Positions 36,679-47,210 are shown, numbered from the stretch's first letter. The stretch: DNA of 64,000 bases from Marisa cornuarietis (GCA_004794655.1 SMMW01000589.1:310001-374000), one strand, 5' to 3'. The notes: generated by a model not told the origin, from the sequence alone. Numbers and translations are program-made.

Positions 36679-36796
36679 GCTGCCCGTGGCTTCTCTCACG
36701 GGCAAAGTGCTTTGAACACTCCAGTCGCTTCATGTTTAGTGACCGGAGGTTCACAGTTCAAAGTGCACACTAACGGACACGTGCTGTGTGCTGCAG

Positions 36797-36893
36797 GTCG
36801 GGACCATCCGACTGAGTCTCCTGGCGCTGAAGCACATGAGGAGAGACAAGGGAGGGCGAGGTGGCGTCATCATCAACATGGCATCTGTGGCAG
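36797..36893 (+). CDS. HPGD: HPGD-like SDR, exon 4
   Basis: Acceptor GTGTGCTGCAG ends at 36796; phase 0 in. It encodes TIRLSLLALKHMRRDKGG and VIINMASVAG, in which the Ser of the NMAS block is the catalytic serine. Homology and phase require the exon to end at GTGGCAG, position 36893. The following bases are GCAAGA, so the donor is GC and not GT. A GT a few bases on (AT|GTCT) would leave a phase that does not fit exon 5. Confidence 0.88.
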
Positions 36894-37099
36894 GCAAGAT
36901 GTCTACGACCTACTCATTTGTCTGTTTTAACGACCTGATTCAGTCAGTCCCCCATTCCTGCTCTTATAGGATCTTGCTGTAGTTGCTTGGCTAAGGGACT
37001 TTCTTTTTTCTTCCCATCCCTTCTCACGTCTTCTCTGATTAGTATATTCAAGATTTTATTCGTATGCCGTTTTCTTATTATGCTCACATATCTTTACAG

Positions 37100-37176
37100 G
37101 CCTTCTCAGTTTTCCATATGTCCCAGTTTACGCTGCTACCAAGCATGCTATCGTAGCGTTCACAACATCCTGGGCG
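37100..37176 (+). CDS. HPGD: HPGD-like SDR, exon 5 (active-site Tyr-Lys)
   Basis: Acceptor ATCTTTACAG ends at 37099. The exon completes Gly from the split codon and encodes LLSFPYVPVYAATKHAIVAF, containing the YxxxK catalytic pair (Tyr-Ala-Ala-Thr-Lys). Human HPGD has VYCASKHGIVGF here. Donor GCG|GTAAGC, phase 0 out. Confidence 0.92.
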
Positions 37177-37919
37177 GTAAGCAGAACCTCTTCACGTGAC
37201 TTTTCCTCGTGTAACAAGTGCGTGCTCACATAGTACACGTGTGTGGTGTGTGCATGCCAGTGTGTGGAGTGCGGGTGTCACTTTGGAGTGCACACGCTGA
37301 TCTGTTATGTGGCGAGCTTAAGATCCTCACTTAATGCCTATAGTTTTTGGGAAACTGCGACTTTAAACGAAAGGACGTACAATAAAACCAATTTTGCAAT
37401 GATTAATAGATACATCTGTAAACGACAATTCCGTTCCTTTCACGTTTTCTGGTCACAAAACATCTCCAAACTTCTTAATAGAGACCCAGAAGGCTAACGT
37501 TTTAACAAGAGGAACGTTCTTACTGTAAATGTTCGGTCACAAAAACAGCGCCAGTCTTTTAAATAAGGAACCAGAACATAGTGGGTGGGGAACCGAGTGC
37601 CAGAAGACAACTCAGAGGGAGAACGTGTTAAACCCCCCCCCCCACCTTCATAGTGGCCCCGTCCGGGAATAAATTTTTCTCATCAACGTTCATAACGGAA
37701 TGACTTTTCTAATATACCTTTACAGTAATGCATGTATCATACATAATGTGTGCATGGATATAGAGATTTGCGTATATATTTTAGTATAGCAATAGGTAAA
37801 TAAGTAATGTAAATAAAACGAAAAAAATCGTTCTAACAATGATGACGTCGGCATCGACGATGTCGAAGATTATAGAGAATTTGAAGATTATTGTGATAGC
37901 GTGTTTTTAATTTGTTCAG

Positions 37920-38065
37920 AAAAGCCTCCAGAACACTGCACATGGCGTGAGGTGGGCGGTTGTTTGCCCCTTTGCCGTAATAACGGATATATTGAACGAT
38001 GAAGAGGATGGCTTTATCGATCAGGAACGCTTAAACAGCAAATTCATGCGTCCGCCTCTCATAGA
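37920..38065 (+). CDS. HPGD: HPGD-like SDR, exon 6
   Basis: Acceptor TTTGTTCAG ends at 37919; phase 0 in, phase 2 out at ATAGA|GTAAGT. It encodes VRWAVVCPFAVITDIL and an acidic stretch. Where classical SDRs including HPGD have a PG motif after beta-6 (CPGFVNT), this protein has Pro-Phe. The substitution lies in the cofactor-nicotinamide loop and could alter activity. Confidence 0.88.
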
Positions 38066-38281
38066 GTAAGTCTGAAAAAAAAATCCAGTTGTGAAACGAG
38101 TCCAAAGTTGTGCTAATGCTTGGTAAATAGCGAATGCATGTAGAGATATTTATGCATTATATATATATATATAGATGTATACAGATATAAATCTAAGATG
38201 TATACTGTTTGAAACTGTCTAAAAATTCAAAATAATAATCTGTTCACGTGCAGATTCACCTTTTTTTTTTTTTTTTTTTAG

Positions 38282-38462
38282 AACAAAAGACGTAGCCGTA
38301 GCCTTTATAAACCTCCTTAAAGATGAAAACAGCAACGGCGCCATCTTGGAAGTCTCCCAGTCACGTGGGGGCGTGTACAGACAGCGGCAGATAACTGACG
38401 CCGACGGCAAGTCTAACCTGTGGCTTGCTGATTCAGCATTCGAAGACCCTCCTTATATTTAA
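38282..38462 (+). CDS. HPGD: HPGD-like SDR, exon 7 and stop
   Basis: The acceptor is an 18-base T run directly before AG (38280-38281). The exon supplies the last base of Glu, then DVAVAFINLLKDENSNGAIL and a C-terminal tail ending DPPYI before TAA at 38460-38462. This region corresponds to the HPGD segment around LITLIEDDALNGAIMKI. The tail is somewhat different from the vertebrate one. The stop is followed by about 430 bases of 3' UTR. Confidence 0.9.
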
Positions 38463-38882
38463 CGTCCTCCGTACTTCTTCGTTTCAACATTCTCCATCCT
38501 CTTGTCAGTCACACTGTGACGAGTGATTACAATCGCATCAAAGATCTTCAATTATTTTGATCGTTTGGTGGATTGTAAGCGGAAGATGGATATATAGACA
38601 GAGGCTGTGGTCAGTGGGCGAGTTGATTGATAAGGGTCTTAACCAGTTAGCTTAACCAAAGTTCATTGTAAGGAGCACACTTGAGTTACATTAGCAAAGT
38701 TTTTTATTTTCAATTTTGTTATTTTTTTCTGTTGGTGTTAAGCGTCATTAAAGATGCTAGTGGTCTGTTGCCGGCATCAACGCACATTTTCTAGCCTTGT
38801 GTGTAGTCTATAATGCTCCAGGTGTTTAATTTTGCATTCTGTATTGAAAGAAGTCTTGATGTTGCGAAGAGCTCGCAAACAA

Positions 38883-38888
38883 AATAAA
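38883..38888 (+). terminator. HPGD: Polyadenylation signal of the HPGD-like gene
   Basis: AATAAA about 420 bases after the stop codon, followed within 30-60 bases by T- and GT-rich sequence (TTTTTTTCTGTTGTCTGT). Confidence 0.6.
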
Positions 38889-38899
38889 AATTGTCTACT

Positions 38900-40112
38900 C
38901 TGAGGATTTTTTTCTGTTGTCTGTCAGCGTTTCGTCCTAACGTCTGTGTGGGAATGCTGGTTTTTTATCTGCATGCAACACCTTCTTTTTCTCATTCCAT
39001 CTTTTTTATACATAAATATTTAATTTCACCTCTAAAACGTTGCAAGCGGTAAGCCCTTGTCACCACAATGGACTAAGTTGGCTGATGTCTAGCCGTGAAC
39101 AGGATTTTGTTAACATGACATCGTCGTGAAATGCAGGAGTAGCAAGAAACGATAACAGAGGGGATGTGAGTATTTTTCTGAATGAATGCTGCACGCGGAT
39201 TCCTTTAGACTGTATTACCTAAAGCTGTGACCACTTCACGTCTCCGTATCAGAGATAAATTAAGGTACTGTCACATCTGTTACAACAGTTTAGGGTTTGC
39301 AGAAGATTGAAATTCTTACACTAGATGCCAAGTACGGCAGTTGCTTGATCGACAGACACAAATAGTTATTATCGCTTTCTTTAAAGGTTGCAACTTTAAA
39401 ACAAATGCAGGCTTGTTGTGTGTGGTATACTCTGTAACAAATTTTAAAACTCATAGCTGGAAAAATTTGCGACAGAAACAGACCCGGGAGACGCTGAGTG
39501 AAACAAAAGGGCAGTCCAAAACCTTACGACGGACGATGGGTACCCTGGGTAGTTCTATCAACCACCGCCACCAAACAAACATAAACATTATCACAGTCTG
39601 CTTTATTCATCAAAGTGCTTCGTACTTGAACATTTTCATCCACTGTAATATTTCTCGAAAGAAAAAAACCCCGCCCGTTCGGTGGCGGTTGTCAGCGACA
39701 CCAACATCGGCGAGGTCAAAGTGAACCAGCTGACGTAACACGACCGACCAACTGGGTCCAACAACTGTACACGTCGGCGACCAGACCAACATGGTTGTCT
39801 GAGAACAGGAGGCTGCTATGTAAGTTTTCCCCACTCGACAACTGAACACTCGCCTTCATATTGGGCTTTTCAACGTACAGTCTGTATCGTCAGCACAAAA
39901 TCACTGAAGCGTGTTCAGTTGTAGAATTTGTCACAGATCATACATACGAGGCGACAATGCAGAAAAAACAAGACAACTAGCATAGTCTATTCAAAAACGT
40001 TTTAAGATAAGAAGCGCGACAAGCGAACTTGTTTCATGTGATGTATGATTGGTACCCCTGTCCATGTATGCTGATGCTGCTGTGCATGTTTAATGTTTGA
40101 ATAATACAATAC
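38900..40112. other. Intergenic DNA, no supported gene
   Basis: I see no recognisable coding exon or repeat family here. A few open frames (39341-39724 on +, 39610-39849 on -) overlap each other and have no motif. The sequence leads into the broken death-domain gene. Confidence 0.5.
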
Positions 40113-41060
40113 AATACCAGAGTCATTTCTCTTCCGCATTACGGAGAGAGTCCTAATGATGGTAACAGCAAAACGATTGACTGGTCTCTTGGCGACAGCC
40201 AGAATGAATCCGTTAGATTCTCCGAACAAGAAAGCATAGCTTATTCTCCAGCTTCACTCACTTCAAAAGATGCAAAAAATACAAGTGTGACTCAAAGACG
40301 ACCTACCACGTTGAAGCATTCTCCTTCAAAGAAATTCTCCGAAACTTTGGATAATTTTCAAGACATGACTTCAAACTCTGATGGAGAGTATGTGATGTCA
40401 AGAAGAGGAAAATTAATTCATACATCTTTTTCTTTCCAAAGCCTGCAGAAAAACCCCGACGGCTTGTTGACTTAACATCAGAGGTCGGAAAATGAAACTT
40501 CACTACCGGCAGAAGCTGCCCAAGATCAACTGTTCAGTAAGCTAAACTGTAACAACTTACAAGTCATAATTGTGTGCATCTGGCCCCTGTTTAAAAATGG
40601 TTCTGAACGCATCACCTTGAGGTCGAGCTACAACAATGGCCGTGAAATTTCTGTCTTAATTATTTCGTACAAGTAATGCATGTGTTATATAATTTTTACA
40701 TCCAGAAAGAGAAAAAGTCATTTAATTTTTCATTTACCATTGCCTGACCCTTTACTCTATCTTCTGCTTAGAAGTTATAAAAACGGTAAAAATATTGTAA
40801 ATATATCATTTTATTTGGCTTTCAGACATAAACAGAAGAATTATTAATGAGGTGGCCAAGCAAATAGGTCTTGATGGTCCACAACTATGTCATAATCTAG
40901 GTGTCTTGGATAAAACGATCGCAGAAGCACGAGAAGCTACATGTTAACCAGCTGGTGCCGTTCTTTTGGAGAGAAGGCAACAACAGAGGCCCTAAAGACA
41001 GGACTGAGGGAGTGCCAGAGTTACAACCTTAATGATTTAAAACTGTACTGGTCTTAAAAT
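40113..41060 (+). pseudogene. Broken death-domain protein gene (two or three exons)
   Basis: A hydrophilic Ser/Thr-rich open stretch (about 40113-40475; KTIDWSLGDSQNESVRFSEQ) is followed, after frame changes near 40430 and 40490, by RRLVDLTSEVGK and ETSLPAEAAQDQLF up to a donor GTAAGC near 40540. An acceptor TTTGGCTTTCAG at about 40826 joins in phase to RRIINEVAKQIGLDGPQLCH, then NLGVLDKTIAEARE. After one frame break, KATTEALKTGLRECQSYNL follows. Order, spacing and the A.TTEALK..LRE ending match a death domain, the helical adaptor fold of apoptosis and immune signalling. At least three frame breaks argue for a pseudogene, although assembly error is possible. No start exon was found. It may be a relic of a tandem copy of the gene further downstream, but that is a guess. 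Confidence 0.6.
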
Positions 41061-41352
41061 AAATGTAAGTTTCACAAAACAGCAGGTATACTTTTAAAGG
41101 TAGCATTATTAGAAGGGGGTATTTAAAAATCACTATGCGCGCAGGGGGGGGGGGTGGTCGGGGTGAGCGATCTCTCAGTGCGAGTGGCAGCAGATTAGCA
41201 GGTCTCGCCGATTTTTACTGGATTAGCAGCTGCTAGATGAGGATTATGGAATAATGTCATAGTCCACAGTACTCGCCTCTCCAAGCCAAATCCAGAGATA
41301 TATTTTTCGAGTACAAATTTTGATTGTTTGGACATTTATTGTGTAAAACGTT
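41061..41352. other. Spacer between the death-domain remnant and the Gypsy debris
   Basis: Non-coding, with a G10 run at about 41147. I looked for an upstream partner of the LTR at 42770 here and found none. Confidence 0.4.
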
Positions 41353-42714
41353 ATGCAGGGAAAACGTTCACTGAGGCCGACAACTGAACATCACAGACGC
41401 ACAGCTCAGGTCACCACAAAGCAGGGCAGTCGGCCCACAGCGGAAAAACGTAAGACGCACACTATATCGTCGTCTGCTCAAGAAGACAGCCTGACTGAAC
41501 CTTCAAAAGAAAAAGGCGAGGAAAAATAAAAAAGAATCCGACCATACTACGTCTTCGACGCTTATGAATAACTTTTCCTTGGTTGGCCGGCAAATGACAA
41601 CCACTGTCAGCGCCGCTTCCAACATGACAGCGGACGACGCGCCGTCACAGACATCACAGACCAACCAGCAACTGCTCCAGTCACCCAATTCCCAAGAAAT
41701 CTTGACACCTGCTGAACAACTGATATTAGCAAAGTTAGACAGCAATGGAGCAGACATTGACAAAGTTACTGCAACTATGGAAAGAAGGGAATCTGCGCTG
41801 CAGTAGTGAAAGGGCACAAGCCAGGGAAGCGAACCAAGCACCCACACTCTTGAGTCCAGTCTTACCAGCCGTAGGTATTTCTAAACCGGAGTTGATCCAG
41901 AAGCAGAGGGAAGATAGCACCCTCAAGCCTTTTTTTTCGAAAACTGACTGGTTAAACAGCTCCTTTAAAGTAGAGAAGGGTATCCTTTACAGACATTTTC
42001 AACGGCCTCAACAACCAGATATCACTCAAATAGTTGTGCCACAGGCTCTAAGACCTACTGTCTTGGTTTATACTCATGATAGCCCATTCGCCGGTCACCA
42101 AGGCGTGCGAAATACTCTCGAAAGAGTCTTCAGCCATTTTTGGTGGCCTGGCATACGGAAAGACGTACGCCAGTATTGTCAAACTTGTGACATATGTCAA
42201 AAAAACGTCAGCCAAGGGACGCAATCGTCCAGTTCCCCTCGTCAAAGTAGCTCTAATAGAAGAGCCATTCCAGAGGATTGCCATTGATTTAGTAGGCCCC
42301 ATACCCCCACCCTCCGCAAAAGGGCATGCTCATATTGCAAACAGATGCTAGTGGGGTTGGGTTGGGGGCAGTTCTTCTTCAGACGCACGAAGAGAAGTTA
42401 CTTCCAGTTATTTACGTGAGCCATAAATTATTAGATAGGGAGACCAGATACAGTACCATAGAGAAAGAGTGCCTCGCTATTGTGTGGGCTATTGTAAAGT
42501 TAGCTCGGTATCTCCAAGGGACTGAGTTTATACTGCAGACTGATCACAAACCCCTCCTATTCCTCCGATCAACCCCCTTACAAAAACACCCGCATTATGC
42601 GCTGGGCTCTTGCACTTCAAGAGTTTAGATTCAGTATAGAAGCAGTCAAAGGAACAGAGAATAGGATAGCAGATGCGCTGTCACGAGCGGAAATTGACCA
42701 ACAAGTCCCGTGAA
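41353..42714 (+). pseudogene. Gypsy-type LTR retrotransposon remains with domains out of order
   Basis: A basic, Ser/Thr/Gln-rich gag-like stretch comes first (58 codons from ATG 41353, then a second short frame from about 41564). Next, from about 41870, is an integrase N-terminal part with the zinc-binding H..H/C..C motif (HDSPFAGHQGVRNTLERVF, FWWPGIRKDVRQ, CQTCDIC) and the start of the catalytic core (FQRIAIDLVGPI). Directly after it comes an RNase H-like end of reverse transcriptase (LQTDASGVGLGAVLLQTHE, LLDRETRYSTIEKECLAIVW), with a frame break before MRWALALQEFRF. In intact Gypsy elements RNase H precedes integrase. Protease, most of RT and most of integrase are missing. It is a deleted, rearranged and dead copy. 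Confidence 0.8.
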
Positions 42715-42769
42715 AACTTCTGTTTTCTTTTGAAAAAAAAATTTTTTTTTTTGGTAAGAGGGGAAGATA

Positions 42770-43183
42770 TGTCACGGAAAGGTGACATGAATGAAAGCAC
42801 GAGAGAATGCGAGCAAGTGTAGTGAGCGTGTTGATAAAGCGGGATGCACGGGATGGTCGTTGTGAGCTGTAGTTGAATGGAAGGTTCGAGAAGGATGAAT
42901 TAGTAGCATATATAGAAGGCGGCCGGCAAGATAAGGGGCTTGCTTTTTCGAACCGAGGCGGAAACGAGAGGTGCCCAGACACCTTGCGAGTGAGAAAACA
43001 TCCCGTCGAGTAAACACCCGTCGACCCCAGTGCCGACATGAAGTGAGAAAACACCCGTCGACCCCAGTGCCGACGTGGGGACTCTACAAGAGAGGAGTGG
43101 AGTGGGGGCTAGACCTCCTGATGCCGAGAAACACTTGCCTCTTCGACTCATCACCGAATTGTGAAGGACAGTGAGTAGTGACA
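42770..43183 (+). mobile_element. LTR of a Gypsy-type element
   Basis: A purine-rich tract (AAGAGGGGAAGA) precedes TGTCACGG at 42770. The segment ends GTGACA at 43183, so the ends form the 6-bp inverted repeat TGTCAC/GTGACA. A TATA-like CATATATAGAAGG lies near 42908. A 37-bp tandem duplication (AAACACCCGTCGACCCCAGT at 43012 and 43049) lies in its downstream half. No second matching copy was found upstream, so it is either the 3' LTR of the rearranged element or the 5' LTR of the gag-like sequence that follows. Confidence 0.6.
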
Positions 43184-43470
43184 GTGGTAGTGGCTGGCCG
43201 CCTTGGTTTGACATTATAGTGGGCGGATGTATTTACTATTTGTTTTATTGTCTAGAGCAAGGGTATGAGTGTGTGTTAGTAAATGTATGAGAGGGTTCCA
43301 GTTTTTTTTAAGAAAGCGAGAGTGTGTGCAGGAAATATGGGAATGGGTTATTAAATGTGACAGGGTTGGCGTAAGGACAAATCGAGTTTCGTTTATGTTG
43401 GAAGGAAAGAATGCGCAAATGTCCGACTGACAGGGTGAGTGCGTGCGTTTGATCCTGTCAGTGTGTGTGT

Positions 43471-43562
43471 GACAAATGCTCGTGTTGCAACAAGATGTTG
43501 ACAGATTGAAAAGGCAAGTGACAGAATTGAGAAAACAGCAGAAGGCTGCACAAGCGGACAAT
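43471..43562 (+). pseudogene. Gag-like coiled-coil fragment cut by a MITE
   Basis: The ATG at 43471 opens a heptad-rich stretch (LQQDVDRLKRQVTELRKQQK) of about 31 codons that runs straight into the 191-bp element at 43563. The frame stops inside that element. A short coiled-coil start of this kind suits a retroelement gag or ORF1. It sits about 290 bases downstream of the LTR. Confidence 0.35.
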
Positions 43563-43753
43563 AGAGAGTTTGAGATTCAGCGCTCGCACGACGCGAGTGG
43601 GAGCGGCAACCTGTAGCGTCACGGGAATTTGCGCCCTACATCATCACATCCACAAAATCCAACCAATCACTTTCTCACAACGGGTAGGCTTAGAGGCTCG
43701 CCGTTCTCGTTGTCGCACACGTCTCCTCATGCGTCGTGGATCTCAAACTCTCT
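43563..43753 (+). mobile_element. 191-bp MITE, copy 1
   Basis: Terminal inverted repeats AGAGAGTTTGAGATTCA / TGGATCTCAAACTCTCT, flanked by the 3-bp duplication AAT (43560-43562 and 43754-43756). The interior is GC-rich, with a conserved core including GCGTCACGGGAATTTGCGCC. An equally long copy lies inverted at 47211-47401 with only scattered differences. It is non-coding and non-autonomous. Confidence 0.85.
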
Positions 43754-43756
43754 AAT

Positions 43757-44690
43757 TGAAGTTGCACAGGTCGGCTGCATCCCGGGACTATTCCCGCTGG
43801 AGGGAGGAAGCTGAAATCCAAGGCATAAAGCAGAAAAAGGGTTTACCTTACCCACAGGCTCGTCGCCGTGTCTTGGGAAACCTTGAAGTTAATTCCCACC
43901 CAAGCTTCTGGAAATCCCTCTTTCACACGGGTGGTCTCTCGGCGGACTGTGCAATCCTTTTCTTGCCAAAACAGATATTCCACGGTTACACATAGAAACC
44001 CCCCACCTCACACACACACTCTCTCTTGCAACCTCCATCTACAGAACAGACCAAACCTCTTACCTTTCAGCCAACCCCAGCAAACATTTCAACCTGACCT
44101 TCAGCATGTGCACTCACATGCAGTCATCAAACTGCACCAAAGAAATCTCAGACCACAGTACCAGCCATTCCTCACAAGTCTCCTCTTCAACCTTCACCAA
44201 CCTCGCAGCCTTCTGGGTCCAAAACAACTAGCCCACGTACACGACGGTACCCTTCTTCGCCAAGGTTGAATCGGTTTGCACCACTTTTAGATGGTATGAT
44301 GGACATGGAGGAACGAAGGGTCCCTTCACCCTCACCCCGAGTTCGTTCAATCACTTAATCTTCTACACGACGATCTACGTCTTCATCCCATACATAATAA
44401 CTGTCGAGGAATTCGTGCATATTTTGAAGAACTAAAATGTGTTTTACATCGAACAGATGCTAAAGTGATTGCCCTCCAGAAGACCTTTTTGCAGGACACA
44501 GATATACTTTCTCCTGTAAGGGTTTTCAGGTACTCCGAAAGGCATCTGCCTATGATTCCCGTGCTGATGGAGTAGCCCTTTTAACTCATTCAGAAATTAT
44601 TTTTAGCCCCATTTCCCTTACTACCTCATTACAAGCTGTAGCAGCCAGAATATCCCTCAGGAAGCAAAGTTGTATAATATATCTGGTCAA
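43757..44690 (+). pseudogene. Remains of a Jockey/I-type LINE (ORF1 end and endonuclease start)
   Basis: The first part (about 43757-43995) reads RDYSRWREEAEIQGIKQKK and ends in a frame resembling the C-terminal tail of LINE ORF1 proteins. From about 44389 there is the start of an apurinic-type endonuclease: NCRGIRAYFEELK, then HRTDAKVIALQKTFLQDTD, then a Gly/Asp-rich KASAYDSRADGVALL. In active enzymes the second block reads QET, where Glu is a metal ligand; here it is QKT. Stops and shifts follow, and similarity ends at about 44690. The reverse transcriptase is absent. Confidence 0.65.
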
Positions 44691-44760
44691 GTAGACTTAC
44701 ATTTAAATTTAATTCTGCATAATTAAACATCTTCAATAATGCTGCATTAGCAGACTTAAA

Positions 44761-46503
44761 TTAGAATGATTGCCATGTTTGAAATATTTCAACCATAACA
44801 CATTCCTTGTGAAATAATGTTGCCTGCAGAGATTTTTCCTCCCAGAATTCCTGATCAGGCAAAATTTTTATTGTGAGGAGCGGCTGGTGTGGTGACCAGA
44901 CAACAAAGTCACAATGGTCTCGTTTGGTGACGTGCATATGGCACTGCACTTGAAAATAGTATGCATGTTTCTTCTGGAGGCTTATTGGCTGATGATTGTT
45001 TTCCAGTTGCAAAATGTCTAGTTCTTGGTATGTTACATCTTTAGATTTCAGTCTGGCTGGACACTTAATTTCCACACATCCAGCACCACAGCACTTGCAT
45101 GACACCAAAGACAGGATACTCAGGGTTCATGTGGAGTCCTGACTCCTTCATCATAAAACAATGATGCTCCCCTTGCATTTTACTAAGGTATTCTTGCTTG
45201 ACCTTGCCTTCATGCTCAATCTCCTATTTCAGAGGTGCAGGTGCTTGTATACTTGAATGAAATTTAGCAGCTGTTATTAAATCCATTGAAACTGAGGCAC
45301 TTGGTGCATTTCTGCTGGTCTGGAATGCAGCTTTAAAGTTTGATGCAGTTATTCTGCCAGTCCTCATTCTGGTCAACAATGCAAACTTTCTCTGAAGTCT
45401 GGTTGATGTCTCTACAAATTCTTCCTGCTCATTTGTGAAGAGCAGGCAACCTGCTGTTAATCATTCTCCATGGCTCTACTTCATTTCTTAGCAGCAGACT
45501 CCAAGTTCATATTCTTCAGCTTGGAGAACTGTACCTCATGGGGACCAGCTGTTGGCAAGTTGGTGGGGGTAGCCTCCTTACATACACGGGCACATGACTT
45601 GAGGCAGAAAAGAACTGCAGCAATATGGCTGCAGGCTTCTGACAAACCTACCATGCAAGTGCAGTGTGCACTCTCACATCGTGCACTCTCAATGGATCCA
45701 TCCTGATTTATTATTACCCAGGGTTCCAGTGGTTTTTCTGCTACCAGCATGGAGTGTGTCACCTGGATAAAGAAATAAAGAATGCATTTTTAAAATCAAA
45801 TCCTAAAACTTCAGGATAATTGGTAAAGAAAAAAACAAATTTTTTCATTACAACTTGAAAATTCACAATAGGCAGTCACATTACCTTAGCTTTGAAGACA
45901 TGTGATGTCCCAATCAGCTTATGAAGCACCTCCTTGATCCAGCCATCCTGGAAGAGTTTGTAACTATCCAGAGCTTGGTAATGCTTCATCTGCTCTTCGG
46001 TGTAGGCATTGGAAGTAGTGATAAGCAAAACACCAAAGCAAGTGTTATGCAAGTGACATGTCAACAAATGCTTCTACCTACTGTTTTCTGCTTTAAGACA
46101 TCTTAACCACGATCAATTTGCAAACAAATGTTAAATTACTTAAATTTTTTTCTAGAAGAGAATATTGCGCATCAGGAAAATTATTAATCCCATTTTACTG
46201 CTCAACAACCTCACCTGCAGACAAGATAACTGTACACGTCGATGTAGGTCACATCTGAGTATGCCATTCCCACCTGTCTCTTCCATACTCCTTTTGTTCG
46301 ATAGTGTACGGATCTAAGCCGCCGAGCCCTTTTGCTTTGGACTCATATCTAAGTCTCATGTCGGGTGACAGTGAGAACTTGTAGTCAGTTTGTACATCAG
46401 ACAAGGCAACAAACCAATGAGAGTCGCTGAAAACACACCGCGAACACCGACCACGAGGGTGGCAAGATGGCGGACAGTGCCTCGTTGCTAGCGTGTTTAT
46501 CAC
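44761..46503 (-). pseudogene. Decayed SWIM zinc-finger / YqaJ-nuclease gene
   Basis: Pieces in order on the minus strand follow a family found in many marine invertebrate and fish genomes. First exon 46503 to about 46213: a Cys/His-rich start, GLDPYTI, then, after a one-base frame change, SDVTYIDVYSYLVC and a donor. Second, 46040-45885: TEEQMKHYQALDSYKLFQDG, donor GTAATG. Third, from 45762 (acceptor TTTATCCAG): the SWIM finger CTCMVGLSEACSHIAAVLF. Then, from about 45440, the YqaJ exonuclease region: RMRTGRITASNFKAAF, a stop near 45225, HMNPEYPVFG with the following Asp-bearing segment deleted, VEIKCP, and YYFQVQCHMHVTKRDHCDFV. EIKCP carries the D-(E/Q)xK-type catalytic residues, but one acidic residue is gone and stops interrupt the frame. 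Similar two-domain proteins accompany some DNA transposons; whether this is mobile or host is open. Confidence 0.75.
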
Positions 46504-46718
46504 AGGAATGAAAAACGACCCATTTTGGAGAAGTATACATGCATGTGACCTTCACCACGAGCCGAGATAAGGCCACTTCCAGTTTGATGCCTCCTATTAA
46601 TACCTATAATGTTCTTCGACTTTATCGGTTTATATAATAAAAAAGATTATAATCGACATTGCTGTGTCCTTGGTGAACAGTTCAGGCTTAAAAATGTCCA
46701 ACAGTATCCTTTCATAGA

Positions 46719-47210
46719 TGTCACGGCCAGGTATAGAGTGGGAAAGGGGTAGTGTCACCACTGTGTAAATACCCCTCCCGTATAAAACGTGAGGCCTCTA
46801 GTTTGTTGAACCTCACGTGCGGTCCGTGCCATTCTAACCCCGTGTGAAATTTGGCTGGGGTGGGTATGTATTAGAGCGAGCAGCCAGAAGGCTGACGGAT
46901 TTTGCTTGATCCCGGAGGGAGCACCGAGAGGCTGGTTTGACGCTGTGCGTAAAGAGCGGGAAGCAGAGCCGTGCACCCGCCTGTAAGATGAGACTTGCGC
47001 CGAGATGCAGGGCAGCTGGCGAGTTCAAAAAGAGCTAATAGGTGTCGAGCAAGGGGTACCACCGAATCCTGACAGCGGCCACGTGGGAGACATACCGTGG
47101 GAGGACTACCTGACTGCAGCCTGGGGGCCGCAGCAGCGCGAACCGTCTGGAGACGTCGATGCCGTGTGGTAGCCGCAGACGCATCACCGCAGTCGTGCGT
47201 CCTCGACAAA
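46719..47210 (+). mobile_element. Possible second LTR, interrupted by a MITE
   Basis: It begins TGTCACGGCCAGG, the same first eight bases as the LTR at 42770, and has a TATA-like CGTATAAAACGTG near 46780 followed by GC-rich sequence. The rest differs from that LTR. The downstream border is unclear because the MITE copy at 47211 interrupts it. Frames on - here (46755-47394) have no motif. Confidence 0.3.
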
